From positions 12,214,001 to 12,278,000 of the forward strand of contig NC_058192.1 in assembly GCF_907165205.1 (NCBI RefSeq): DNA of 64,000 nucleotides, in the 5' to 3' direction. The DNA is from Coccinella septempunctata. Taxonomy: Eukaryota > Arthropoda > Insecta > Coleoptera > Coccinellidae. This document shows positions 33,454 through 45,047 of this stretch, one piece after another. How positions within the stretch are numbered: the stretch's first letter is position 1; each line of letters begins with the position of its first letter. The notes under the pieces were generated by a model. The model saw nothing but the letters and a program-made list of their open reading frames with translations, was not told where the DNA came from and did not search any database. The position numbers were made by a program, and so were the translations under genes.

Positions 33454-33544
33454 TCCTTCGAGCCGGATTTGAACCAGCGACCTATGGATGTCTAACCTTA
33501 CTTTCCTCTACAGTCCACCGCTCTACCAACTGAGCTATCGAAGG
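33454..33544 (-). tRNA. tRNA-Tyr: tRNA-Tyr (anticodon GTA) with an 18-nt intron
   Basis: Exon sequence is identical to the gene at 15705-15799, on the opposite strand: acceptor CCTTCGA/TCGAAGG, anticodon loop CTGTAGA, box A TAGCTCAGTTGG, box B GGTTCAAATCC. The intron (33490-33507) sits at the same place but differs in length and sequence from the 22-nt intron of the other copy. A T5 terminator (A5 on the plus strand at 33446-33450) follows at once. Flanks are unrelated to those of the other copy. Confidence 0.98.
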
Positions 33545-33737
33545 TTGTTGTGACTATGCAATTTTTTAGGACATACAGATTCAATGAACCACCGTAATAA
33601 TATCAACACATCTACAAACCAATAATTTCATGTAGATAGCAGAAAAAGACAGACATCCATCCGGAAAAGTTGCTTCGTTTCACATTTGGGAGAATTTACC
33701 TATATGTCCCATAGGGAATAAGTTGTATAGGATACAG

Positions 33738-33890
33738 TACAGTAGTCTAGTCTAGTCTAGTAGGCAAAGTCTAGTCTAGTCCAGTCGGCATAGTCTAGTC
33801 TAGTCCAGTATAGTCTAGTCGAGTTCAGTATTGCTCATAATTGAGTGGACTTTAGTCTAGTCCAATATAGTCGAGTCGAATATAGTCAAT
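33738..33890. repeat. Degenerate (TAGTC)n simple repeat
   Basis: Many copies of TAGTC, CAGTC and GAGTC, mostly spaced in fives (TCTAGTCTAGTCTAGT). The order decays rightward and scattered words continue to about 34000. Confidence 0.9.
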
Positions 33891-33900
33891 ATGAGTATGG

Positions 33901-35469
33901 TATTGTAGTGTGAGTCGAGACTGAGGTGAAGTCTAGTATGACTTATTCGATTCGAGTCTGACCGGTTCAAGGTTCAAGCATAGTCTATAATAGAGGGGTA
34001 CTCGAGTAGACTGCAATAGATGAGTCTACTTGCGACCTATATCGCACATATCAAATTTCACTCAAGTCACTGTCGATTGAGTTTTGAGGAACGGTTCAAG
34101 TGTAAGCTCAGCTTTAGACGTGGCCACGTTTCATTCGTTTTCGAAACGTAGGAGGTTTATTGCGCGCGATCGAATGAATTAGAGATTAGAAAAAGTTATA
34201 TTTACAAGTGTTCGCTGTTCTGATTCGCCACTGTAAAAAGACTAATTGTTTATTGTTCGTATTCCACAAAGCGTTTTATTATGACTAAAAGGTACTTTTA
34301 TGAAAATCGAACAATTTTATGATGGCGCGTAAACGCGTCCGAAACGTCGTTGTTTCCATTATTATTATTGGACCGATAATAATTTTACAACGGTTTAATC
34401 AGCAGACTGCGAAATTAGATATTTTTATTGTTGGCTATACGCCGGGTTGGTTTACGAACTTTTCGCTTTGTTGTATCGGGATTTTACGATGATTTTCGTG
34501 CATGTTGGTATTGAATTCTCAACTTCGGCAATACAGGGTGCGCAAATATAGAGATTTGGGTAAAGCAATCTCAGTCGATTTGGTTCTTCAACGCAATGCT
34601 TTGAATTTTTAAACTGGCAATAAGCGCTTTTAATCTAAGTAGATATGTAGAGTCAATTTACAAAAGTCTGCCAAATAAGGCATTCCTACCATAATTTTTT
34701 CAACATACAAATACAGGCTTGCCGCAATCTGCAACAGCATCTTCTGTTGTCTTACTTCTAATCTTATAAAACCATCATTGCCAACATATGTGATGTCTTA
34801 TAAATTAATTTGTTACTATAGTGGAACAAATTCCTATAGATGTGTTATAATGGAAATATAAATAGTGGATCTTTTTTCGAAAAAATAAAATAAAGATTTG
34901 AATAAGAAAGTTTATATGTGACTAAAACTACAAAGTATGCATACTTACCTATTTACTAGGGGCAAATATTGTAACTTACCTATGTAAAACAAGCAACCAA
35001 ATTTGTACTCTAAATTAAAAATAGGGTGGCATGAAAGTATGAAGCTACATATTTATTTACCTGTTTAATATATTAGGCCCAGTGCCTATAGTCAATTCAA
35101 GAATTATATTGACACCCCACTAGACCTTGAAAGTCAGCAGCTTAATACCTGGTCGCCAAAGATAATGTTTGTAGTTCCAATCGAATCATAGACCTAAAAT
35201 ATATCTAAATATATAACCTAGGAAAGTACAAATACTTTTTCTACTTCATTTCAAAAAATGAAGAAATACCCAGATTCGCAGATAATGAGTCAACAATAAA
35301 AATTAAAATGATTATTTTCTCAGTTTGTTCAATTGAACCAAGAATATATAAAAAACAGTGAAATATTCAAAATATCAGTGCATGCATAGACTTATATACC
35401 TTTGTTATTAGTCTAATAATTGGTTCGTGGAGTTTAAATTCCGCAACTCAAAATTTCCCTGTATGGCAG
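33901..35469. other. Non-coding DNA, no feature established
   Basis: 34090-34520 is less AT-rich, with CpG words such as GCGCGCGATCG and GCGCGTAAACGCGTCCG, and may be regulatory. The rest is AT-rich filler. Confidence 0.3.
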
Positions 35470-36235
35470 GACAGTTGATGAATGGATAAATTGTCTTTAA
35501 GTAAGTGTGAGTTTCTGAGGTAATTCTCAATGTTTTGCCAACTGTCAATGAGATAACTGTTAGACTTCTGGAGATAAATCCATCCAGTATCAGTATCAGC
35601 ACAGTTGATGAATGGATAAACTGTTTTTCTGAGGTAACTTTCAATGTGTTGTCAACTGTCAATGAGATAACTGTTAGACTTCTGGAGATTAATCCATCCG
35701 GTATCAGTATCAGAACAGTTGATGAATGGATAAAATGTCCTTAAGTAATTGTGAATTTCTGCGAGGTAACTTTCAGTGTGTTGCCAACTGTCAATGAGAT
35801 AACTGTTAGACTCCTGGAGATTAATCCATCCGTTATCAGTATCAGGACAGTTGAAGAATGGATAAACTGTCTTCAAGTAAGTGTGAGTTTCTGAGGTAAC
35901 TTTCAATGTGTTGCCATCAACTGTCAATGAAATAACTGTTAGACTTCTGGAGATTAATCCATCCAGTCTCAGTATCAGGACAGTTGATGAATGGATAAAC
36001 TGTCTTTAAGTAAGTGTGAGTTTCTTAGGTAACTTTCAATGTGTTGCCAACTGTCAATGAGATAACTGTTAGACTTCTGGAGATTCATCCATCCAGTATC
36101 AGTATCAGGACAGTTGATGAATGGATAAACTGTCTTTAAGTAATTGTGAGTTTCTGAGGTAACTTTCAATGTGTTGCCAACTGTCGATGAGATAACTGTT
36201 AGACTTCTAGAGATTAATCCATCCAGTATCATTCC
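35470..36235. repeat. Minisatellite, about six units of roughly 130 bp
   Basis: The word ACAGTTGATGAATGGATAAA (one unit has GAAGAATGG) recurs at 35471, 35601, 35715, 35847, 35980 and 36110. Each is followed by a TAAGTAAGTGTGAGTTTCT region, a TTTCAATGTGTTGCCAACTG region and AACTGTTAGACTTCTGGAGA. Spacing is 130, 114, 132, 133 and 130, so one unit has a deletion. Frames of 84-95 codons on the minus strand come from the repeat itself. Since spacings are not multiples of three, a repeated protein is unlikely. Confidence 0.93.
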
Positions 36236-36466
36236 ACTAATCGCTTCAAAAACCACAAACACTGGTATGGTATCTACTGAAGTGAGGTTGAATGCCTGTA
36301 AACAAGAAATAGTATGGAATAGTCAACGGGTTAACTTAATACAAGGTTATTGTTTTTTTTTTCGTGCGGGCCTCAGCAACATATGTATAATATTTTAGTT
36401 TTTATAACTGGTAAGCCTATAGTTCTAATTTTCTGGTAGATTCACTGATTCGGTTGTCGACAGGGT

Positions 36467-36529
36467 CGGGCCTACGGCCCTCGCGATTCTCCCATCCACA
36501 GATCTCGGGCCTTCGGCCCTCACGGTTCT
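36467..36529. repeat. Pair of 24-bp GC-rich direct repeats
   Basis: CGGGCCTACGGCCCTCGCGA and CGGGCCTTCGGCCCTCACGG start 39 bp apart (36467 and 36506), each containing a GGGCC...GGCCC palindrome. A weaker CGGGTTTCGGGT follows. Function unknown. Confidence 0.7.
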
Positions 36530-38818
36530 TCCTACGACATATATTCGGGTTTCGGGTCAATGTATCAGAATTTTTGAATTCAAAACACCCGATATCAAAA
36601 ACAATATTATTCATTGTCTCCGATCGACGTGAAACATCCCCATCTGTCATCGGTTCTATGAACTGACGTTCCCCCCCACACAACTCTATGATCGGACCAA
36701 AAAAAAAAAAGTAATTGCCCCTTTCAGATCTCACCGGGTTTCAAACAAATTTCCGCAATCATCAGGATCCCAGATCTCGCTCATATTCATATACCCAATC
36801 TATGACAGAATGCTGTCATACGAAATGAACACCAGTGATTAATGATTTTCCTTGACGTCTCTATGAGGAGTCACGGAAAATAATCTACCACCAAGCTCCG
36901 ATCAACAACTTCTCAACCCTCAATTGCCTACATGACGTAAGCCCCCAATACATACTCTCCCCATCTTCTTTCGCAGGTACGAAGTCAGAAGGCATAAGGC
37001 GAAAAAGCCGATGCCCGCGTAGGCGGCGCTCTTTGAAGCCCCACCCCAAGGCGTACCCCTCCATCTCCCCACTCTCATCAAACCATAATGAACGAAATGG
37101 CACGAGAAATAATCGTAGAAGGCTTCTCGATACCGCCCAGGTGCACGAGGAACGAGGGGAACGTCAGGGGGAAAAACAAAAGCCAGCATGTTGTCATCGC
37201 GGGCGACAGAGGGGAGAATCGCCGAAAAAATGGCACATTCCTTTGATAACGTCAGAACGTCTCGACGGACTGGTCAGTTTGGTTCAGTACGGCGTATAAA
37301 GTAGCCCACTTGAGATCGTACACAGATTAAAATTGAAAGGAACGCCTCTCACGTCGTTATGACCAATCTCTATGGTCTTGACGGGCAAAGAGCGAGCTCG
37401 TATGGTCGGTGAATTAAAATTCCACGCGTCAAAACAAAGTGGAGTGCCACCGCGCGTTGAGGCCTAGGCTTAGGGCTCGGATTAGACGATCTGGTCGCCG
37501 ATACTGGTAGCGCGGTTTGTGGTGGTTGTGCGTTTTTGGTGCGAAGGGGTGAGAGTCATGGTGTTGTCATCGGATAGGTGATGGAGGACAATTGCACGAT
37601 GAGGCCATGCGCCACGGACTTTAGCATTGCCGCGATTATGTCCAGGCATGGACGAGGCGCCAGGACTAGGTGCAGAGAGCGCGATCCGGCGGACAATATC
37701 GGCCCGCTGGGTAAGCACACTCAAAATTTGCAATTTCTATGATCGCCGACTCAACTGAAGAACGGGGAAAATCGCAAAAAAGAATGAAAATAAAACAAAT
37801 AAAAGTTCTAAAAGTTCATGAATATCGAAACAAAGTTCTGAACCAACAAAATTGTGATTTTAATAGGTTCTAAATCAGGAAATTTATCTTTTGTTCGAAC
37901 CATAGATAATGTCGTCATAATTCTCCTTTTCTTCCTATAATTGCGAAAAGTAAAATTTCTGAATAAATATTATCTTCATGAATTCAGGTATTATACAACA
38001 AATAATAGCACTTTGTTGCTATATCTATGCCCGAAAATGATCACATATTTCACTTTGGAATTTCCTCGATTTCAGCAGATTTGATTAGAATGAAAACCAT
38101 TATTTTTGAAGAATTTATAATTTATGTCAATAAATGGCAAAAGAAGTATCGAATATAAAATATCTCGATTCTGGAGCATTCCTCCAATAATTTTGAAAAT
38201 ATCAATTGACTCAAGTCAATCCTAGAGATTCCTATATTTTTTTTCGACTTTTGTTTGTACAAAGACAGCTACTTATGTTATGGAATCAACCCATTACATT
38301 TTTTCAGAAAAACTGAAAATGTTATATTTTCTTCTATAATCCCTTTATCTTTCCGAAAATATCGAAAATAATGTTTATAATAAATAAGCATTACTTCTCG
38401 GAATAAACTAACAATGTTTTGTTTGTAAAATTTAAAATTGAACATTTCCATCTATCTGAAAAAGAAACGCATGTACCTGAATATAAATATGAAAAAATCG
38501 AAATTGGAAATATATTTTTCGAAAAATGAAGCTGGATTATTTTCGAATAATTGAGAGAAAATATTGAAATCTTCTAGTAGGTACTACAAATCATGTAATT
38601 CAGTCTGAATTAGATCAATCAATATTGTTCTGTCAAAAAAATTTGAAAGGAAATTATTTGGAAAAAATATGAAGATTTTGATGACCTATGCTAAGATATT
38701 TTTTTCTATAGAAGATGCCTCAATAGATAGGAATAAACCACCTAAATACAAATTCCATACAAGAAATAAAATTGCGAAAAAATTATTTAAATGATTACCA
38801 GACTATGAGCATAGATAG
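36530..38818. other. Non-coding DNA, with a long balanced block at 36890-37740
   Basis: 36890-37740 is the largest CpG-rich single-copy block of the window. Frames on both strands (36885-37189 minus, 37033-37299 plus, 37482-37733 minus) overlap and match nothing recognised. Candidate enhancer, promoter or unrecognised exon of a transcript. From 37750 on the sequence becomes very AT-rich with no feature. Confidence 0.35.
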
Positions 38819-38852
38819 AAAATTTTGCTGCTTAAGTAAGCAGCAAAATTTT
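38819..38852. repeat. Perfect 15-bp palindrome with 4-nt loop
   Basis: AAAATTTTGCTGCTT (38819-38833), loop AAGT, then AAGCAGCAAAATTTT (38838-38852). A T-run follows immediately. Confidence 0.85.
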
Positions 38853-38984
38853 TTGTTAAAGTTAACAGTGTTTTTCAACTCTTAATTCGTCTGAATAATA
38901 GCATTTTTATATATTTCGACCAAAAATGAATCACAACACTTAAAAACAAAAAACATTCGTGTGAAAAATATAAAACGGCAACTA

Positions 38985-40900
38985 AATTGTAAGATTTTCA
39001 TTAGGATGTGTTACTTAAACAGTACACCTGTTTCGCTTTCATAATAACATCTTCAGGTAGATGGAAGTAGACTTTCGCGTAGTGGTTATAGCTTCACCTA
39101 GTTGGAATTAGAAATCAGAGGTGATTCATATATCAACTCCTGTATCTATGTAATGAATATTCTCAGCTTCACATTATTTGAACTTCTGTAAGCTTTTTTG
39201 TAATTTATTCAATTAAAAATTTTCTTTCAAATTACAATTTTTGATGAATTTTTCAAATTGATTTATTGATGATAACGAAGATTGTTTTCAATTTAAAGGT
39301 GATAATTTTTCTGTCAAGCTTCTTACACTATCTTGTTCCAAGCATGTATATACATAGGTTGCTTATGAATTCATAATATACCCTGAGATGATATGAAACT
39401 ATGAAGAAACTAATTTTTTCAACCTCTCTCGGGTTTTTCCTCCAAACACTGAAACACATATAAATAATAACGGAAAAAGTAAATAGTAAAGTTCATCAAT
39501 TAATATGATTGGCTATACGAAACAAATGGATCAATAAATCACAACATTTATTATTGTTATACCCACTTTTTTCACAATAAATCCAAAAATATCGTTTCAA
39601 TTTATATGAATTCTAATCAAGCAGGTGTACCTATGAGGTTCAGAATTCGTAATCAGTTAAAAAATAATTAACTAAGGAAACCAATTACTCTAATTTCTGC
39701 TATAACTGATATTTCACAAAGTGGAGTTTTTTAAGTCTAAATACGCATTCGAGTATGTAGATAATTGTCAATTTCAAAAAGGGAACAAAGTATTCACACA
39801 TTTTTCTGCTATTTTGTAATTTCTTATCTTCAAAAGTGAAAGTAGGGAACATGAAAGTAAAAATAGCACGAGGTTTAGCTGCTTTTGGATACTAGTAGCT
39901 TTGAGAGTTCACAATTTCAACACAAACACAAGAGTCTTGTTATCATGAATAAAACACATATTATATGCAATAAATTTCTAAAAAAAATTTGAATTCCTAT
40001 GATTTTGAAGCTTCTCTTAGTTCTATTGAATATGACCTTAAATTTGATTATTAAAGTGGCCGTTAAATTTTTTTATTGCTTCAGTGGTGTACTATTTCGA
40101 AATTTTTGTAGAAGAACAACTCGAATATCAGTCACTTTCACGTACAAAATGGTAGGACTCGATCCAGCATAACTCATCAGGAAATTCACCTCGTTCTATT
40201 CCTGCTCTCCATTCAATCATCTTTGCCGCGAATAAACTCATCGACAATAATTAAGATCGAGACCCCGATACAATGGCGCTGTTTCGAAAAGAGAACGTTC
40301 TAATCGGGTACTGGTTTATAATAAATCATCGCGATATGAAATGTTTTAGCTTTGCATCATTACAAAATCGTAAAACATCATAACGGCCGCGATCTGATCA
40401 TAACTCAACTTATTAATAATTCCTTCGGACGTTTTTCCTTGTTATATGTTTAGAGTGAGGCCAGGCTAATTGTTTATGTGTGGGATTCCTCGATTATGGA
40501 AGTCGAAGGCTTCTGCGGCCACATTGTTTTGATACAACAAAGAGTTCTCGCCGACACACGATGATCGACAAGAATTTCAATTTTGAACACCCCTCGTAAT
40601 CCAAGTCTTTTCTATATGTACATGGTTGACGAGAAACTCTCGTTAGATATAAGGAGAAAATAATATTCAAATTTACTACATAGGGGTATGTATTTAAGTT
40701 TTGAATTTACGTGGCCAAAAAGGACGAAAATCCATTGAAAACTGAAAGAAATTGCCTGAATTTCACTAGAATGAGATTTTCAATCACTACACTACCTATA
40801 CCTTAATTTATCTTCACCCACCTGAAGATGCTCTTTCAAGCGAAACAGGTGTGAGTTACATAATTCATCCTAGTGAAAATCAGTAGGAATTTAAAACAAA
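38985..40900. repeat. Inverted pair of 85-nt repeats enclosing 1.75 kb (family J)
   Basis: 38985-39068 and 40812-40900 are inverted copies. Shared words are TTTTCAYTAGGATG, ACACCTGTTTCGCTT and ATCTTCAGGT. Each holds the hairpin ACCTGAAGATG...CGAAACAGGT (minus strand at 39026-39058, plus at 40819-40852). The DNA between is AT-rich without coding frames. The pair may bound one non-autonomous element, or be two separate MITE relics in opposite orientation. No target duplication was found. Confidence 0.55.
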
Positions 40901-41546
40901 TTTAAAATTATTAAATTAAAAGTTTTGGGCTAAATATCGGAAATACATAGTTATTCCCTAATTATTTTCATCCAACTTGTTCAAATCGAGGTTCGAATTG
41001 GGATAATAAATTCATTTTCTCCTTTTTTCATAAAAATGACAATAATAAATAATACCTACTTCATCAAAAAAAGTTCACCTTCATTAAGTGTGACATAATA
41101 AAATAACGAAGAAACAGAGAAAAATAAAGTAAATTTTCACATCACTGGGACATAAACCTTCAAAAGATGGAAAAAAGTGAAAGCTCCTTAGAACAAAATA
41201 ATAAATCCGACAACAGTATGAAATTAATACTTCCATACACCATTCATTATATGAAATTGCTGGCAAATTGTCATTGTATGCAAATTGTTATTTTGAATAT
41301 GTCTATATGATAAATCTATCACATTTGATGCAACAATTTCAAATTATAATATATATTTCTGTAAATCAATTTATTATATGTTTTATCTAAAAATTCATCA
41401 TGCGCATTCGCCATTTTGCACCCACATATAAATGAATTAATCTCTTCGTATCACATGAGGTATATTAAAATATCGACTAATTTTTTAGTTTTTTATTAGA
41501 AGAACATAATAGGGTCGGGATCTTAGTTGGTTCAGTCAATTTTGTA
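39069..41546. other. AT-rich non-coding DNA
   Basis: Apart from the inverted pair described for family J, and a modestly balanced stretch at about 40190-40560 (CpG words, no frame), nothing is recognisable. Confidence 0.35.
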
Positions 41547-42701
41547 GCATCAATTTGCTACACAGTAGGTATCAAACTGAGTTCTACAAAATGGATCAAT
41601 TCTGCTATACATTATCAAATTTAAATAATTATTTTTATCAGAATTCATTTTTTTTCATCCTAATGGACTGAACCGTAATTCCTTAACATTTTATTTATAT
41701 ACAGAAAACATTAATATCCTTAAATTCTATTGAAGCAATATAATGATCTGAGGAAAATTATGAATCACAAAATGGTAGACAAACTTATGACATTTACCAT
41801 AACTGAAAATCAGTTTAGTCGTGCGTGTATCACGAAAATATCCTAGAAGAAGTGGAAATGAAAGTGCCTCCTATATTTCATCAATTATCTGCTCCCCAAT
41901 TTGTACATAAATCAGCTACCTATACAGGGTGTATTTGAACTTACACTATTTTATGGAATGCCTCATTTCGATTCCAACTGACACAAGTTTAAAAAATAGA
42001 ATAATACTTTAAAATCTCACCAAGAAAATTCATCTAAATTATTCACGAATTTTTTCACAAGGGGCATCACAATCTTCTTGTTCGAACATTCCAACCATCT
42101 TCGTAAAAATGGGATGAAATGCATCAATTTGCTACACAGTAGGTATCAAACTATAAAGTTCTACAAAATGGATCAATTCTGCTATAGATACATTATCAAA
42201 TTTAAATAATTATTTTCATCAGAATTCATTTTTTTTCAACCTAATGAACTGAACCGTAATGCCTTAACATTTTATTTATATACAGAAAACATTAATATCC
42301 TTAAATTCTATTGAAGCAATATAATGATCTGAGGAAAATTATGAATCACAAAATGGTAGACAAACTTATGACATTTACCATAACTGAAAATCAGTTTAGT
42401 CGTTCGTGTATCACGAAAATATCCTAGAAGAAGTGGAAATGGAAGTGCTTCCTATATTTCATCAATTATCTGCTCCCCAATTTGTACATAAATCAGCTAC
42501 CTATACAGGGTGTATTTGAACTTACACTATTTTATGGAATGCCTCATTTCGATTCCAACTGACACAAGTTTAAAAAATAGAATAATACTTTGAAATCTCA
42601 CCAATAAAATTCATCTAAATTATTCACGAATTTTTTCACAAGGGGCATCACAATCTTCTTGTTCGAACATTCCAACAATCATCGTAAACATGGGATGAAA
42701 T
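41547..42701. repeat. Direct tandem duplication, 574 and 581 bp
   Basis: GCATCAATTTGCTACACAGT begins both units (41547 and 42121). They stay collinear through TTATTTATATACAGAAAACA, AAAATGGTAGACAAACTTAT, TGTACATAAATCAGCTACCT and on to GGGATGAAAT, with a handful of substitutions and two small insertions in unit 2. The junction lies inside a family F element, so F was already there when the segment duplicated. Confidence 0.95.
41935..42120 (+). mobile_element. Family F fragment in duplication unit 1
   Basis: Starts CAGGGTGTATTTGAA after TA (41933-41934) and matches the 62420 element, but with its interior (about 62440-62745) deleted. It is cut at GGGATGAAAT by the duplication junction. Confidence 0.8.
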
Positions 42702-43025
42702 GGGGAAACATCATAGCACCTTTTCAACATAAGTAACATAAGCACTTTCAAGAAACTGCCTCGATTTTCTACATTTTTTTTTCACCCTAAATTGTACGAT
42801 ACAACAATAAAGATTCTCTCAAAAGTGACCTGATGCATCTAATCCGATTAACTTGGTACTGAACCATCCATTGTCCAGCCATATGTTTATGTTTTGTTTC
42901 GTTTTTGCGATGCCAGAGTCACCTTCCACAGTCCCGTACTTGGAATTCAATAAAATTTTGTCGAACTTCTAGGGGTTGTATCTAGGCCATCTGGGATATT
43001 TTATATAGTCAATTTTTATCCAATA
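42506..43025 (+). mobile_element. Family F element in duplication unit 2 (internal deletion, right end lost)
   Basis: Same left end and internal deletion as the unit 1 fragment. It continues through GTGACCTGATGCATCTAATC, TTGTCCAGCCATATGTTTAT and the GGGGTTGTATCTAGGCCATC region, but lacks the right inverted terminus seen at 63240-63314. Confidence 0.85.
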
Positions 43026-44160
43026 TATGATAATGAAATATTCATTCTATGATAATGAAAGCAGTAGTAAGAGAAAAGCTGATGGATTTGACGATCTGGC
43101 GATGGTGCTTTATAAATGAATCTTTTGACTTGATCATGCGATTGTTAAAATGAATGGATTATAATGAGGTTGCAAATTCTTCTTTTTCATGCCTCTCTAA
43201 TCAAATGATCCGTACCGCTTCCACTTCATCGAGGTTTTTCTGAAAATTCCATCATACATCGAATATTTCCCGATGACTGACGTACCAACAGGGAAAATCA
43301 ATAAAAAACAAATAAATAAGGAATAACGCATTGCGAGGTGTGACATCGCCATTAAAACCATTCCAATCCGACCGGAATCAATCGTGAAAAAACCCGGTAA
43401 AATCGATGAAAGAACCAGATAGCCGACTAACGCACACGACTACAATAATTATAGCGGCAATCGATGGAAAAAAAATCGACGCTGACGCGTCTCTGGCGTA
43501 ACGGCGCGCGTATAGAGGGCCTCGTTGACACCCAGAAGTGACATCGCCGCGCGCTAATGTAAAAATTGCATGTTTTCACATGACAAATGGTGTCCGGAAT
43601 AATAAAATTCGATTACAATTTACAGTTCCATTAAATAGAGTATATTGTTAAAAGTATATTTGTTTCCTATTGATATCAATAACGTTTGTGAGTCAGCGCG
43701 GACAATGGGGACGCTTAAATGTGGATTCATTAGAAGAAAAAGCGACGGAAATTGTAGGTTGTCCGTGAGTTTAACGCGTCGGATTTCCATTACGGGTTTG
43801 TTTGTAACGATTGTTTGCTGCGGGACTTTAGACGCCCGACTGATGAGGCCAGCCAAACTTACATATGAACTCTATTTTGCAGAAATACTTTTTCATTGGA
43901 AAAAATAGGAAAAGAATTGGGGTCATTCAAAAGCTTCTGAGCTCTTGATCAAATTCATAGGCACATTGGCCACCCATCCAGTGATGAGAGAAAATTATTT
44001 TCCTAATATTTCGAAAAATACAGATCTTATCGTGTTGGAGACTAACACTTGCTTCTTGAATTATGTTTTGAATGTACTCAAAAAGCGAAGAATTTGAGGC
44101 CAAAATTCATAAAGCTAAAAGTCATTTTCTCGCTCTTGTTTACTTAACATCATGTATATA
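43026..44160. other. Non-coding DNA, with a balanced block at 43300-43880
   Basis: 43300-43880 has CpG-rich words (GGCGTAACGGCGCGCG) and no repeats. Frames on both strands at about 43620-43908 are mutual shadows. Candidate regulatory DNA. Confidence 0.35.
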
Positions 44161-44773
44161 CAGGACGGGCAAAATTGGTGATACTCGAACTACAACTTTT
44201 TCACCCAACGAGATAGAGAATAATATAATAAAACCAGGCGTAGAGACAAATTATTCTGTGATTCGGCCTACTTAATACTCAATCATTTGAAATTCACATA
44301 CAAACCATATTTTTCATGATATCTGAACGAATCTGAGGGCGATGTATGATGTATGATATATTTCTGAAACGGAAAAAAATTGCGATTCTTTCTAGGTCAT
44401 TTTAAATTACACAACTCTATGTTATAGCTCAGCAAATATACCTGTTGAAAAAATCATAGTACGCCACTGGATTGCTATCAAAAAGGTGTCTGTATAATGT
44501 TTTCATTTCAACATACGAGCACAAACAGGAACGGAGATAATGACCAAAGTTGAAATCGCCCAAATTTCAATTTTGACCTATAACTCGAAAACAAAAGAAG
44601 ACAGAGGAATGCAGTTGATGGCATTATTAGTTTCTCGAAAAAAGACAGCATGAATGCAGTTGATGGCATTATTAGTTTCTCGAAAAAAGACAGCATGAAT
44701 GACACATTCATTTTCATCTATCTCGTGGGGTAAAAAAGTTGTAGTTCAGGAACCCCCAATTTTGCCCAGCCTG
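44161..44773. mobile_element. Snap-back MITE, family D, copy 2
   Basis: TA-flanked (44159-44160, 44774-44775). The left end CAGGACGGGCAAAATTGGTG and the right end (complement CAGGCTGGGCAAAATTGGGG) are inverted. The right arm is complete and close to copy 1 (ATCATAGTACGCCACT, TTGAAATCGCCCAAATTTCA), while most of the left arm is replaced or deleted after the first 60 bases. It carries an internal 45-bp tandem duplication. Confidence 0.88.
44607..44696. repeat. 45-bp perfect tandem duplication inside family D
   Basis: GAATGCAGTTGATGGCATTA... through GACAGCAT occurs at 44607-44651 and again at 44652-44696 with no differences seen. It is single in copy 1. Confidence 0.93.
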
Positions 44774-45047
44774 TACATATGGCATGTAATCATGGAAAAC
44801 TGTATCTTGACAGAACTTTTGAGAATAAATCTCTTTCTCTATTTGTCCCTCTTCTTTCTCTACAGTTCTTCTTTTTCGCCCATCATCAATTTTCTTCCTT
44901 GTTTCTTCCAATTTTCAATTTCTCCACTTGTATCTAAATTTTCCGCCTATTTTTACAGTTCCTTTTTTTATCCATATTCCCCAGTCCTAGTGATTTTTCT
45001 CTTTCGAAATCTGCAATCATTTTTTCAATACAACCTCGATATAGTTG

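Noticed and set aside
35408..36262. Repeat protein on the minus strand (GWINLQKSNSYLIDSWQH units)
   Set aside because: It comes from a DNA minisatellite whose period is 130-133 and not a multiple of three in most units, so the frame is not maintained.
36885..37733. Several frames of 70-90 codons in the CpG-rich block
   Set aside because: They occur on both strands over the same DNA, have no family motifs, and are expected where stop codons are rare because of composition.
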